Origin: Aliivibrio wodanis
GTDB taxonomy: Bacteria; Pseudomonadota; Gammaproteobacteria; Enterobacterales; Vibrionaceae
Direction of reading: 5' to 3'
Assembly (NCBI GenBank): GCA_000953695.1
Contig: LN554846.1
Location: 2,046,001-2,110,000, forward strand
DNA: 64,000 nt
In this document: positions 44,252-53,969 of the stretch, piece after piece
How positions within the stretch are numbered: position 1 is the stretch's first letter
Layout of the letters: every line of letters begins with the position of its first letter
The notes under the pieces: generated by a model
Database searches by the model: none
Seen by the model: only the letters and a program-made list of their open reading frames with translations
What the model was told of the DNA's origin: nothing
Translations under genes and position numbers: made by a program

Positions 44252-45136
44252 TTATTGAGGACCATCGACAGAGACGACTAATGGTGATGCTTGATTTGTC
44301 ATTTTTGCCATTAAACCACCAATACGCTGACGCATTTCACGGCGATCAACAATCATATCAATTGCACCATGTTCTAATAAGAATTCGCTGCGTTGGAAGC
44401 CTTCTGGCAAATCTTCACGAACAGTTTGCTCGATAACACGGCGGCCAGCAAAACCGATTAAAGCTTTTGGCTCACCAATATTAATATCACCTAGCATTGC
44501 TAAACTTGCTGATACGCCGCCCATTGTTGGATCAGTCAGTACAGAGAAAAATGGTAGGCCTTTACGAGATAAACGCGCTAGTGCAGCACTTGTTTTTGCC
44601 ATTTGCATTAGAGACATAAGCGCCTCTTGCATACGAGCACCACCACTTGCAGAGAAGCAAACTAATGGGCAATTGTTTTCAATTGCCGCATCAACAGCTT
44701 TAACAAAACGAGCGCCAACAACAGAACCCATTGAACCACCCATAAATGAGAATTCAAATGCACAAGCAACAACAGGTAATTCTAATAATGTTCCTTTCAT
44801 TACGATAAGAGCATCTGTTTCATTACTTGATTTCTGTGCTGCCGAAATACGATCTTTATAGCGTTTTGAATCTTTAAATTTTAAAAGATCTTTTGGTTCT
44901 AATTCTTGACCAATTTCTACACGGCCTTCTGCATCTAAAAACGTTTCTAAACGTTTACGAGCTTTCATTCGCATATGATGGTCACATTTAGGACACACTT
45001 CTAGATTACGTTCTAGCTCTGCTGAATAAAGCACTTGTTCACATGACGTACATTTCGTCCAAACCCCTTCAGGGATCGATGCTTTACGTGAACTAACAAT
45101 ATTGCTTGTATTAAAAATCTTTTCAAGCCAACTCAT
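44252..45136 (-). CDS. accD: Acetyl-CoA carboxylase carboxyltransferase beta subunit AccD
   Basis: 294-residue beta subunit of the carboxyltransferase that makes malonyl-CoA. It has the N-terminal zinc ribbon C-T-S-C...C-P-K-C ([28 protein letters not shown]) and the acyl-CoA carboxylase fold with [14 protein letters not shown] and [20 protein letters not shown]. The start MSWLEKIF is at 45136; the frame is open 18 codons further upstream without homology. accA is not in the window. Confidence 0.97.
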   Translation of the reverse strand: MSWLEKIFNTSNIVSSRKASIPEGVWTKCTSCEQVLYSAELERNLEVCPKCDHHMRMKARKRLETFLDAEGRVEIGQELEPKDLLKFKDSKRYKDRISAAQKSSNETDALIVMKGTLLELPVVACAFEFSFMGGSMGSVVGARFVKAVDAAIENNCPLVCFSASGGARMQEALMSLMQMAKTSAALARLSRKGLPFFSVLTDPTMGGVSASLAMLGDINIGEPKALIGFAGRRVIEQTVREDLPEGFQRSEFLLEHGAIDMIVDRREMRQRIGGLMAKMTNQASPLVVSVDGPQ

Positions 45137-45313
45137 GGACGACCTTTCTATTAGTGATCTCTCGCACCATCGCAAGAGAAATAAAATCAATTAAATAGAT
45201 TAAACCATAAATAATAGCCAGTGTAGATAAAAAACTGGTTGTACCTATTTTCAAGATTGAACCTATATCAACTTTTTGCTAATTAAATACGCATATTTAA
45301 TTTCGTTGAAAGA

Positions 45314-46102
45314 TCAATTATCAGGTAAAAATAGAGGACCTAACGGTACTCGTGGTAAATCCCATTCTTTCGGATAATCTACATCAATAAGATATAAGCC
45401 TTCTGCTTTGGCTGTTGGACCTGCTATTTTACGATCTTTTGCCTCTAGTAACCATTGTATCCATTCTGGTTTTTGCTTACCTCTGCCTACTTCAATTAAG
45501 CTACCAGTAATATTACGCACCATATGATGAACAAATGCATTGGCTTTAATATCAATCACGATAAAGTCTCCATGACGAGTTACTTTCAAGTGGATTAGGT
45601 TACGCCAAGGAGTTCGTGACTGACAACGGACAGCTCGAAACGAAGTAAAGTCGTTTTCACCCAGTAAATACTGCCCTGCTTGATGCATTAATTCAGCATC
45701 TAATGCCTCATGGTAATGGCTAACACCATGGCTAAAAATAGCAGGACGTTGGCGGTTATTAAAGATGATATAACGGTAACGTCGTGCAGTAGCTGTAAAA
45801 CGAGCATGAAAATCCTCGTTAACTTCTTTAACCCAACGAACCGCTATATTTTTTGGTAAGTTTGCGTTTACCCCTACCATCCAGACTGGTAATTTACGGG
45901 TGCTATTTGTATCAAAATGTACGACTTGACCGGTTCCATGTACCCCAGCATCAGTTCGGCCTGCACACATAACCTCAATAGGTTCATTCGCAACAATCAT
46001 TAAGGCTTTTTCTAATTCTTCTTGGACACTCGTTACGTCTTTTTGACTCTGCCACCCGTGGTAACTGGCACCATCATATTCGATACATAAAGCTATTCGC
46101 AT
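45314..46102 (-). CDS. truA: tRNA pseudouridine(38-40) synthase TruA
   Basis: 262-residue pseudouridine synthase modifying positions 38-40 of the tRNA anticodon arm. The catalytic Asp lies in [19 protein letters not shown], with [12 protein letters not shown] and [13 protein letters not shown] as further family motifs. Length matches E. coli TruA (270). It lies between fimV and accD. Confidence 0.96.
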   Translation of the reverse strand: MRIALCIEYDGASYHGWQSQKDVTSVQEELEKALMIVANEPIEVMCAGRTDAGVHGTGQVVHFDTNSTRKLPVWMVGVNANLPKNIAVRWVKEVNEDFHARFTATARRYRYIIFNNRQRPAIFSHGVSHYHEALDAELMHQAGQYLLGENDFTSFRAVRCQSRTPWRNLIHLKVTRHGDFIVIDIKANAFVHHMVRNITGSLIEVGRGKQKPEWIQWLLEAKDRKIAGPTAKAEGLYLIDVDYPKEWDLPRVPLGPLFLPDN

Positions 46103-46139
46103 GATATTTGATTCTTTTTATTCAATAATACGCCATTAT

Positions 46140-46176
46140 AAAAAAAGGCGGAGCTCACCGCTACCGCCTTTTTAAG
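46140..46176 (-). terminator. Terminator after fimV
   Basis: On the minus strand AAAAAGGCGG and CCGCCTTTTT pair around a 12-nt loop, then a T run. Confidence 0.85.
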
Positions 46177-46193
46177 ATTATTGTCGATCTAAA

Positions 46194-49100
46194 CTAATCA
46201 ATTTGTCGCATTAATTTTTCAGCTTCCACTTTGAGTAATGAATCATTACAACGTAATACCTCTTCTAATAACTCTAAAGCACCAGTTTCATCTGACATTT
46301 CAATGTATGCTTTTGCTAAATCAAGCTTACTTTGCGCATCACTATTCACGTCTACATCATAAGCTTCAACATCACCAAGCATATCTGGGAACTCTTCCAA
46401 GCCTACATCTAAATTAAGGCTTTCATCTTCAACATCTGTTTTATCACCATTTTCAGTTTCAGCAATTAATGCTTCAATACTTAAAAAGCGATCAGCTCCA
46501 TGAGGATCATTCTCCATACTTGGTTGAGCAGACCAATCCTCGTCTTCTAACCCTGAGTTAGATACATTACTTAGGTTGAATCCACTCCAGTCACTACCAC
46601 CATCTTCTAGCATACTATCAATATCTAAGCCTGCACTATCAAGATGAGTTAATGCTTCTTTCTCTTCATCAGAAACTTGTGAATCGAAGTTAAATGAAAG
46701 AGGTTTTACTTCTTCAACAAATTCATCATTTAAATCGTCTTCCTTTTCCTCTACGTAGCTTTCAGAAGCGTGATTTGAAGCATTTTGGGCATCTTGACTT
46801 TCTAATGCAGCTAATGCATCTTCGATAGAAAGCCCCTCAAACATGCTATCTTCATTATCATCTTCTAACTCATGATCAGCATCAAGTTCTAAGTCTTCTT
46901 CGAGATCTAGCTCATCTTCAAAGTCCAACTCTTCTTCAAGTGCTAATTCAGGCTCTGCTTCTGGCTCAAGCTCATCACTATCTGTAAGCGGGTTTTCATC
47001 CGTGACTTCCAGAGCGTCTTCATCATCTAACTCTAATGCTGAGCTTTCTGTATCAGTCAACTCGTCATCTAAATCCAATTCTGGAGTTAGCTCTAACTCA
47101 TCGTCTTCAGTCTCTTCAATTGCAGCTTCTACATCGTCTTCTACAGTTAATTCTGTTTCAGGCTCTGCTTCTATTTCAACTTCAGACTCTGCATTTTCTT
47201 CTAGCTCAAGAGATTCGTCACTTTCTGCAAATAAGTCATCAAGTTCTAAATCATCATCAAGGTTTGATTCTATTTCTGACTCGTCTTCAAGTTCTAGGCC
47301 TTCTTCAAGTTCTAAGTCTTCTTCGAGATCTAACTCATCTTCAAGCGCTAATTCTGGCTCTGCTTCTGGCTCAAGCTCATCACTATCTGTAAGCGGGTTC
47401 TCATCCGTGACTTCCAGAGCGTCTTCATCATCTAACTCTAATGCTGATCTTTCTGTATCAGTCAACTCGTCATCTAAATCCAGCTCTGGAGTTAGCTCTA
47501 ACTCATCGTCTTCAGTCTCTTCAATGGCAGCTTCTGCATCGTCTTCTACAGTTAATTCTGTTTCAGGCTCTGCTTCTATTTCAACTTCAACTTCAGACTC
47601 TGCATTTTCTTCTAGCTCAAGAGATTCGTCACTTTCTGAAAATAAGTCATCAAGTTCTAAATCATCATCAAGGTTTGATTCTAATTCGTCTTCAAGATCC
47701 AATTTAGGCGTTAAATCAAATTCATCTTCATCTTCATCTTCATCTTCATCAAATAATGAAATACCGTCATCTTCATCACCTTCACTATTTGTTAACCAAT
47801 CTTCATCTCTTGGGGTGTCTTCAGATATTGCCTCAGATACTGCTACACCTTCTATGCCAGTATCATCGCCACTCTTTCCCAAAGCGACATCATCCTCTTT
47901 ATCATCACCAATTAATTCATCAAGTAAAGCTATACTGTCATCTTCAAGTTCTAAATTAATATCATCTTCGTCATTGTTATCTTCTAATAATTCATCTAAC
48001 AATGCTGTGCTGTCATCTTCAAGCTCTAAATCTATATCGTCTTCATCATTGTTATCATCTAACAATTCATCTAACAATGCTGTGCTGTCATCTTCAAGCT
48101 CTAAATCTATGCTCTCTTCTACATCGCTATCGTCTTCTAGCAATTCATCTAACAATGCTGTGCTGTCATCTTCAAGTTCTAAATCTATGCTCTCTTCTTC
48201 ATCGCTATCGTCTTCTAGCAACTCATCAAGTAACGCTGTACTTTCATCTTCAAGTTCTAAATCTATGCTCTCTTCTTCATCGCTATCGTCTTCTAGCAAC
48301 TCATCAAGTAACGCTGTACTTTCATCTTCAAGATCTAAATCTATACTCTCTTCTTCATCACCTTCTAGCAACTCATCAAGTAATGCTGAGCTATCATCTT
48401 CTAGATCTAAATCAGTATCTGTTTCATTTTCAGTGCCAGATAGTAAAGTATCAAAATCTAACTCATCTTCAATAGAGTCATTTTTTGGTTCTGGAGCTAA
48501 TTTTGTACTTTCTTTTTCATCAAGGTCCCAGCCTTGATCAAGCTCAGATTCATCTTCATCACTGTCCATTGACGAGAATAGATCATCAAGCATTGATTGA
48601 TCTAATTCACCACCTTCAAGATCTTCATTCCCATCTAGTTCAGAGTCTGAATTACCTAAAGCAGATAGCTCAGAATCATCGATTAACGATAAATCAAAGT
48701 CATCATCTTCAGCTTCTAAATCACTTTCACTAAATAGATCGCTATCAAAGTCGTTTAAGGCTTTTTCCATTTCCTCAAGGCCTAAGGCCTTCTCTTCCGC
48801 ATCAACAGTTAATGTGTTCGATGACATATCAAGGTCATCTAAATCATCAGAATCATCTAAATTGAAGTCAAGATCTGTATCACCTTCAGATAGCATTGAT
48901 TCTAAATCATCATCTCCACCATCCAATGAGGCAAATGGGTCGTCATCCAAATCACTACTATCGCTTTCAAATTCAGCAAATAAATCATCATTTGAATCTT
49001 CATTTGAATCATTACTATCAAATAAGAAATCATCATCATCTAAATCACCTAGAATATCGTCATCATCATCTAGGCTAATTTCTGGGATATCATCATCCAT

Positions 49101-50138
49101 GCTGAAATTATCTTCAGGGATAATAAGCCCTGATTTTTCTTCTGCTGCTTTGTCTTCTCCTGATTCATCTTCTTCATCTTTCTTTCGACGGAATAAGAAA
49201 AAGGCAATTAAGCCTGCAATCAATGATCCAGGGATCAGAGCGAGAAGAGCAATTAGACCAGGACTTGATGCTAAATTATCCATCGCACTTGGCTCTGCTT
49301 TCTTTTCAGCAACAGCCAATTGTTTTTGCTCATTAATGAATTTTTCTACTTCATTTCGAATACGATCTTCATCACTTAATTCTACTTTTAAGTTTTCAAC
49401 TTCATACTGAACTTCTGCTAGACGCACTCGTAATTGATGATTATTTTCTTGAAGTGCTGAAAACTCTTGTTCTGTCGTTTCTAGTTCTGATTTTAGTGCA
49501 ATCGTCGATACAGCCGGAACTGCTGATTTAACGACGTTATTATCAAGGACTGTTTTTTTCTCTAAAACAACAACAGGTTTTTCTTTTACAGGTGTAGAAA
49601 CAGTTTTTACGTTAGAGGGCACCTTCGTATTAACGGATGAAACCGGTGCTGTCTTTTTAGCTATAGGAGCCGTTTGTGGTGTTTTAAGCGGTTTATTCTT
49701 ATGTGCTGCTAATAGTTGTTTTGCATCATCTGTATTCTCACGACGAACTTGTTCTAGTGTCGGTAAGCGTAAACGGCTATTAGATTGTAATCTGTGAATA
49801 TTGTTATTTTCAAATGCTTGTGGATTCAATCGGAAAATAGCAAGTAATGTTTGTTGTACCGATGTTGTACTAGAAGGGTTTACTCGACTTGCAATCGACC
49901 ATAAGGTTTCTTTATTTTTTGTTGGGCCATATATTTGAGTTGTTGGTTTTGACTTATCATAAGTCGAAACTCTCGCTGGTGATGAGTCCATCACAACTTG
50001 TGAACTGACAGTTTGATCCTTCCCATCAGGACCAACAATCTGAATTGTACCTGCCGCATTAGCAACAGAACACTGAGATGCAACAAATAACGCTAAAGGA
50101 GTCAGCGTTCTTAATATTTTTTTGGATGCGTCAGACAC
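46194..50138 (-). CDS. fimV: FimV-type polar hub protein with very acidic repeat region
   Basis: 1314-residue FimV/HubP-like inner-membrane protein that organises the cell pole in Pseudomonas and Vibrio. It has a signal-like N-terminus (about 10-31), a periplasmic LysM region (about 55-125, LWSIASRVNPSS...NSRLRLPTLEQ), a coiled coil (about 215-265), and one membrane helix (about 300-320, LIALLALIPGSLIAGLIAFF). A cytoplasmic Asp/Glu-rich region of about 900 residues with repeats follows, then a C-terminal FimV/TPR motif (KLDLAKAYIEMSDETGALEL). GTG 50138, 8 bases after AGAGG, is preferred over TTG 50171. Confidence 0.9.
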   Translation of the reverse strand: MSDASKKILRTLTPLALFVASQCSVANAAGTIQIVGPDGKDQTVSSQVVMDSSPARVSTYDKSKPTTQIYGPTKNKETLWSIASRVNPSSTTSVQQTLLAIFRLNPQAFENNNIHRLQSNSRLRLPTLEQVRRENTDDAKQLLAAHKNKPLKTPQTAPIAKKTAPVSSVNTKVPSNVKTVSTPVKEKPVVVLEKKTVLDNNVVKSAVPAVSTIALKSELETTEQEFSALQENNHQLRVRLAEVQYEVENLKVELSDEDRIRNEVEKFINEQKQLAVAEKKAEPSAMDNLASSPGLIALLALIPGSLIAGLIAFFLFRRKKDEEDESGEDKAAEEKSGLIIPEDNFSMDDDIPEISLDDDDDILGDLDDDDFLFDSNDSNEDSNDDLFAEFESDSSDLDDDPFASLDGGDDDLESMLSEGDTDLDFNLDDSDDLDDLDMSSNTLTVDAEEKALGLEEMEKALNDFDSDLFSESDLEAEDDDFDLSLIDDSELSALGNSDSELDGNEDLEGGELDQSMLDDLFSSMDSDEDESELDQGWDLDEKESTKLAPEPKNDSIEDELDFDTLLSGTENETDTDLDLEDDSSALLDELLEGDEEESIDLDLEDESTALLDELLEDDSDEEESIDLELEDESTALLDELLEDDSDEEESIDLELEDDSTALLDELLEDDSDVEESIDLELEDDSTALLDELLDDNNDEDDIDLELEDDSTALLDELLEDNNDEDDINLELEDDSIALLDELIGDDKEDDVALGKSGDDTGIEGVAVSEAISEDTPRDEDWLTNSEGDEDDGISLFDEDEDEDEDEFDLTPKLDLEDELESNLDDDLELDDLFSESDESLELEENAESEVEVEIEAEPETELTVEDDAEAAIEETEDDELELTPELDLDDELTDTERSALELDDEDALEVTDENPLTDSDELEPEAEPELALEDELDLEEDLELEEGLELEDESEIESNLDDDLELDDLFAESDESLELEENAESEVEIEAEPETELTVEDDVEAAIEETEDDELELTPELDLDDELTDTESSALELDDEDALEVTDENPLTDSDELEPEAEPELALEEELDFEDELDLEEDLELDADHELEDDNEDSMFEGLSIEDALAALESQDAQNASNHASESYVEEKEDDLNDEFVEEVKPLSFNFDSQVSDEEKEALTHLDSAGLDIDSMLEDGGSDWSGFNLSNVSNSGLEDEDWSAQPSMENDPHGADRFLSIEALIAETENGDKTDVEDESLNLDVGLEEFPDMLGDVEAYDVDVNSDAQSKLDLAKAYIEMSDETGALELLEEVLRCNDSLLKVEAEKLMRQID
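46860..47681 (-). repeat. Tandem duplication of a 411-bp unit within fimV
   Basis: Two adjacent copies of about 137 codons, each starting ESNLDDDLELDDLF and containing PETELTVEDD and NPLTDSDELEPEAEPELAL. The second copy lacks two codons (VE). By eye the DNA differs at only about 2-3 percent of positions across the best-matching part, so the duplication is recent. Confidence 0.85.
47889..48420 (-). repeat. Seven short acidic repeats within fimV
   Basis: Seven consecutive units of 24-26 codons with the core DLELEDDSTALLDELLEDD. The central units are close to identical in protein and DNA, while the first and last are divergent, the usual pattern of expansion by slippage or unequal recombination. 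Confidence 0.88.
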
Positions 50139-50243
50139 TAGAGATGCCTCTTTTATAAAATGAATAATCAATACCGATACAACTATATCGGATCATAATA
50201 AAGAATCTGTAGTTTTTAAGCAAAAACTGTGTGGTTTATGGAA

Positions 50244-50276
50244 GAAAAAAGCCTTAGCTTTCACTAAGGCTTTTTA
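50244..50276 (-). terminator. Terminator after asd
   Basis: On the minus strand AAAAAGCCTTAG and CTAAGGCTTTTTT pair around a short loop and end in a T run, between asd and fimV. Confidence 0.85.
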
Positions 50277-50329
50277 TTTTCAATCAATATGACACTTTAT
50301 TTATAAATAATTAAGCTTAAATATATCTA

Positions 50330-51343
50330 TTAATAATAATCGCGAATTAATACTTCTGCAATTTGAACTGCGTTTGTTGCTGCACCTTTACGTACATTAT
50401 CGGCAACAACCCACATATTTAACCCCATTGAGTGGCTAATATCTTCACGAATACGTGCAACCATTACATGGTCTTTACCTGTAGCGTCACTTACTTGTGT
50501 TGGGTAGTCATTACCATGGAATACTTCAATTCCATCTGTTTCTTCAAGTAAACGAGTGGCTTCCACTGCATCAATAGGAGCACGAGTTTCAACATGAACC
50601 GCTTCAGCATGGCCATAAAAAACAGGCACACGAACACATGTTGCATTAACTGTGATGCTCTCATCTGCAAAGATTTTTTGCGTTTCCCACACCATTTTCA
50701 TTTCTTCTTTAGTGTAGCCATTGTCCATGAACTCATCAATGTGTGGTAAGCAGTTAAATGCGATTTGCTTATCGTATGCTTTATTCTCTGCTGGTAAACC
50801 ATTTAACAGCTTAGCGGTTTGACCTGCTAGTTCATCAATACCCGCTTTACCAGAACCTGACACTGACTGGTACGTTGATACGTTGATACGATCAATACCC
50901 ACTGCGTCATGGATTGGCTTTAATGCAACTAACATTTGAATCGTTGAACAATTTGGGTTAGCGATAATATTACGATTACGGAAATCAGCTAATGCCTCAG
51001 GGTTCACTTCTGGGATCACTAACGGAATATCGTGATCATAACGGAAGTGTGAGGTATTATCGATAACAACAACACCAGATTCTGCTGCAATTGGGGCCCA
51101 TTTTGCTGAAAGCTCACCGCCAGCAGAAAATAGACCAATTTGTACTTGGCTCCAATCGAACTCTTCTACGTTTTCAACGGTTAATGTTTTACCATTAAAA
51201 CGAACTGTTTTGCCTTCGCTACGTTCAGAAGCTAAAAGATATAAATTACGTACAGGAAAGTTACGCTCTTGTAATACACTTATAATTGCTTCGCCAACGG
51301 CACCAGTTGCGCCAAGAATGGCAACATCAAATTCTTGAGTCAT
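50330..51343 (-). CDS. asd: Aspartate-semialdehyde dehydrogenase
   Basis: 337-residue NADPH-dependent enzyme reducing aspartyl phosphate in the Lys/Met/Thr pathway. The nucleotide-binding VAILGATGAVGEAIISVL, catalytic Cys in NPNCSTIQMLVAL and active-site His region in ATCVRVPVFYGHAEAVHVE are intact. The start overlaps the pdxB stop by one base (TAATG), indicating coupled translation. The sequence is of the shorter USG-1/Gram-positive-like Asd type rather than the classical E. coli form, so a second asd may exist elsewhere in the genome. Confidence 0.93.
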   Translation of the reverse strand: MTQEFDVAILGATGAVGEAIISVLQERNFPVRNLYLLASERSEGKTVRFNGKTLTVENVEEFDWSQVQIGLFSAGGELSAKWAPIAAESGVVVIDNTSHFRYDHDIPLVIPEVNPEALADFRNRNIIANPNCSTIQMLVALKPIHDAVGIDRINVSTYQSVSGSGKAGIDELAGQTAKLLNGLPAENKAYDKQIAFNCLPHIDEFMDNGYTKEEMKMVWETQKIFADESITVNATCVRVPVFYGHAEAVHVETRAPIDAVEATRLLEETDGIEVFHGNDYPTQVSDATGKDHVMVARIREDISHSMGLNMWVVADNVRKGAATNAVQIAEVLIRDYY

Positions 51344-52473
51344 TAGACTTCCTCGATTGTAAATCCAAGTTGTTGTAACGGGGTAAGACCACAGTTTTTA
51401 TCACCTGTGATCGTGATAGCACTGTATTCTCTTCTATCCCAATAATCTTTGCGCATTTTGTCAAATGAGCCAACTGTTGAGATTTCAGCTCTGAATATGG
51501 CATCATCTTTTCGCACATCATAGACTAACTGAATCAAATTGTGCAGTGTTGAATGATCCCATTGCTGATTTAGTGTCACATTAGGAATTGGCGCGATAGG
51601 TAATAGAGCCTGAGGGTCAGCTCGTTCTTCACGATTTAATAACTCACAATAAGAGTTAAAGATCATGGTTGTTCCACGTGCTTTGCCTTCGAGTCCATAT
51701 CCTGCAATATGTGGTGTGGCGAAAGAGAGTAAAGGCAATAATTCCATATCAACTTCTGGCTCAAACTCAAACACATCTAATACCGCTTTAAAGCCATCTT
51801 TTTTTAATAAGCGTTGTTTTAATGCTTGATTATCAACCACAGGACCACGCGCAGCATTGATCACTATCTGGTCATTACGCAGCGCTGTTAATCTTTTTTC
51901 ATTCATCAGATGATGAGTTGGAAATTCACCATCGCGGGTGATCGGCGTATGGAAACTAATAACATCTGATTTTTCTAACAATTCTTCTAGCGGCACGAAT
52001 GCGCGTTGATCACCTTCTTGCTCTTTGATTGGGTCATTAAGTAAGTATGGAATACCTAACGCATCAAGACATTTAGCTAAATAAGAACCAACTTGACCTG
52101 CCCCCACAATACCAAACGTTTTATCAAAGATAGAAAAGCCGTGTTGTTGAGCCAATACCATGACACAACTTAATACGTATTCTGCAACACCCACTTTATT
52201 ACAACCAGGAGCTGCCGTGAAAAATATCCCTTTTTCTTTCAATAAAGCTTGATCAACATGGTCCATACCTGCTGTTGCTGTGCCTACAAATTTAAGTTTA
52301 TTGGCTTTTGAGATCAGCTCAGCATTCACTTTAGTTACAGATCGAATCATTAATGCATCAACATCAATTAAATCATCTGCTGTTAGTGTTCTTCCTGATT
52401 TAGCAACAACTTCGCCTAGCTCACTAAATAGTTCAGCAGCATAAGGCATATTTTCATCAATCAATATTTTCAT
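51343..52473 (-). CDS. pdxB: Erythronate-4-phosphate dehydrogenase PdxB
   Basis: 376-residue D-2-hydroxyacid dehydrogenase acting in de novo pyridoxal phosphate synthesis. The start [20 protein letters not shown], Rossmann motif [17 protein letters not shown], catalytic region [15 protein letters not shown] and [14 protein letters not shown] are as expected, and the C-terminal PdxB dimerisation domain is present. It ends in a TAATG overlap with asd. Confidence 0.95.
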   Translation of the reverse strand: MKILIDENMPYAAELFSELGEVVAKSGRTLTADDLIDVDALMIRSVTKVNAELISKANKLKFVGTATAGMDHVDQALLKEKGIFFTAAPGCNKVGVAEYVLSCVMVLAQQHGFSIFDKTFGIVGAGQVGSYLAKCLDALGIPYLLNDPIKEQEGDQRAFVPLEELLEKSDVISFHTPITRDGEFPTHHLMNEKRLTALRNDQIVINAARGPVVDNQALKQRLLKKDGFKAVLDVFEFEPEVDMELLPLLSFATPHIAGYGLEGKARGTTMIFNSYCELLNREERADPQALLPIAPIPNVTLNQQWDHSTLHNLIQLVYDVRKDDAIFRAEISTVGSFDKMRKDYWDRREYSAITITGDKNCGLTPLQQLGFTIEEV

Positions 52474-52515
52474 TTTTAATCAGTTATCCTTTTCGATTTA
52501 TGAGCTCAGTTTATC

Positions 52516-52565
52516 ATACCAATCACAGTAAGTAAGTGTTCAGAAATAGCGCAGGAAAAATGCTT
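52516..52565. repeat. Degenerate half copy of the MITE-like repeat
   Basis: ATACCAATC, then TAAGTAAGTGTTCAGAAATA and GCGCAGGAAAAATGCTT, aligns with the left two-thirds of the element at 10443-10515. The right inverted end is missing. Confidence 0.45.
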
Positions 52566-52575
52566 GAAAACAGGC

Positions 52576-52612
52576 ATAAAAAAACCCAGCCAATTTAAGT
52601 GACTGGGTTTTA
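52576..52612 (-). terminator. Terminator after fabB
   Basis: On the minus strand AAAACCCAGTC and GGCTGGGTTTT pair around ACTTAAATT, followed by a T run. Confidence 0.85.
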
Positions 52613-52637
52613 CTATCTTTTTTTAGTAATTACGCGA

Positions 52638-53849
52638 TTACGCTTCGTATTTCTTAATTACTAGCGTTGCGTTTGTACCACCAAAACCGAAGCTGTTAGA
52701 CATAACGGTTGTTAGTACTTGATCACGTTTTTCAGTAACGATATCAAGACCTTCCGCTGCTGGGTCTAGTGTTTCAACGTTGATACTTGGCGCGATAAAA
52801 CCGTGCTCTAGCATTAGCGTTGAGTAGATAGCCTCATGAACACCGGCTGCACCTAGTGCGTGACCAGTCATTGCTTTAGTCGCAGAGATTGCAGGGCTGT
52901 TCGCACCAAATACTTCTTGGATAGCGCCTAGCTCTTTTGCATCACCAACAGGTGTAGATGTACCGTGAGTGTTCACGTAATCTACGCTGTCTACGTTTTG
53001 CATTGCCATTTTCATACAACGAACTGCGCCTTCGCCTGATGGTGCTACCATGTCGTAGCCATCAGATGTTGCACCGTAACCTACGATTTCACCGTAAATT
53101 TTAGCGCCACGAGCAAGTGCGTGTTCAAGTTCTTCGATAACAACCATACCGCCGCCACCAGAGATAACGAAACCGTCACGATCTGCATCGTAAGTACGAG
53201 AAGCTTTTTCTGGTGTGTCATTGTATTTTGATGATAGTGCGCCCATCGCATCAAACATCATCGTTAGAGACCAATCTAGCTCTTCACCACCACCAGCAAA
53301 CATTACGTCTTGTTTGCCAAGTTGAATAAGCTCTACCGCGTGACCAATACAGTGTGCAGAAGTTGCACATGCAGAACTCATTGAGTAGTTAACACCACGA
53401 ATTTTAAACGGTGTTGCAAGACATGCAGAAACCGTTGACGCCATTGTACGTGGAACCATGTATGGACCAACACGCTTAACGCCTTTCTCACGCAAGATAT
53501 CCACTGCATTTACTTGGTTTAGTGATGATGCACCACCAGAACCTGCAACAATACCTGTACGGTCATTTGAAACTTGATCTTCTGTTAAGCCAGAATCTGC
53601 TACTGCTTGCTCCATTGAGATGTAAGCAAATGCAGCCGCATCACCCATGAAACGCATTTTTTTGCGATCGATGTGGTCAGCCGGGTTCATTTTCAAATCG
53701 CCCCAAACATTACTGCGCAGACCCTTTTCAGCGAACTGCTCAGAGAAGTTAATGCCTGATTTACCAGCTTTCAGAGACTCTAATACTTCTTCTGCATTGT
53801 TACCGATACTTGATACAATGCCCATGCCTGTAATTACGGCTCTTTTCAT
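52638..53849 (-). CDS. fabB: Beta-ketoacyl-ACP synthase I FabB
   Basis: 403-residue condensing enzyme of fatty acid elongation, needed for unsaturated fatty acids. The catalytic triad is visible: Cys in [14 protein letters not shown], His in [14 protein letters not shown] and His in [15 protein letters not shown]. Length and sequence match FabB rather than FabF. It is divergent from mnmC, with 120 bp between start codons. A partial FadR-like element (AGTGGTCAGCTT) lies in that gap but is too weak to call. Confidence 0.96.
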   Translation of the reverse strand: MKRAVITGMGIVSSIGNNAEEVLESLKAGKSGINFSEQFAEKGLRSNVWGDLKMNPADHIDRKKMRFMGDAAAFAYISMEQAVADSGLTEDQVSNDRTGIVAGSGGASSLNQVNAVDILREKGVKRVGPYMVPRTMASTVSACLATPFKIRGVNYSMSSACATSAHCIGHAVELIQLGKQDVMFAGGGEELDWSLTMMFDAMGALSSKYNDTPEKASRTYDADRDGFVISGGGGMVVIEELEHALARGAKIYGEIVGYGATSDGYDMVAPSGEGAVRCMKMAMQNVDSVDYVNTHGTSTPVGDAKELGAIQEVFGANSPAISATKAMTGHALGAAGVHEAIYSTLMLEHGFIAPSINVETLDPAAEGLDIVTEKRDQVLTTVMSNSFGFGGTNATLVIKKYEA

Positions 53850-53969
53850 GATTCTTTCCTAATAAGTCATAAATCTTGGTAGATAATAGCGAAGATAGCA
53901 CAACAAAGTGGTCAGCTTTCCTATAAGTCGTTAAAATCCGACGTAGATTATCTTTAATGGTACTAATTT

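Noticed and set aside
46860-48420. Regular repeats that at first glance resemble a CRISPR array
   Set aside because: The units are 75-78 and 411 bp, stay in frame, lack unique spacers and encode acidic FimV sequence.
47002-48537. A 511-residue serine-rich open frame on the plus strand, with smaller ones nearby
   Set aside because: It is antisense to the acidic repeats of fimV: repeated GAT/GAA/TCA-type codons leave the opposite strand open and serine-rich. No ribosome-binding site or domain was seen.
53850-53969. Possible FadR operator between fabB and mnmC
   Set aside because: Only AGTGGTCAGCTT partly matches; the second half-site is poor, so it is not called as a feature.
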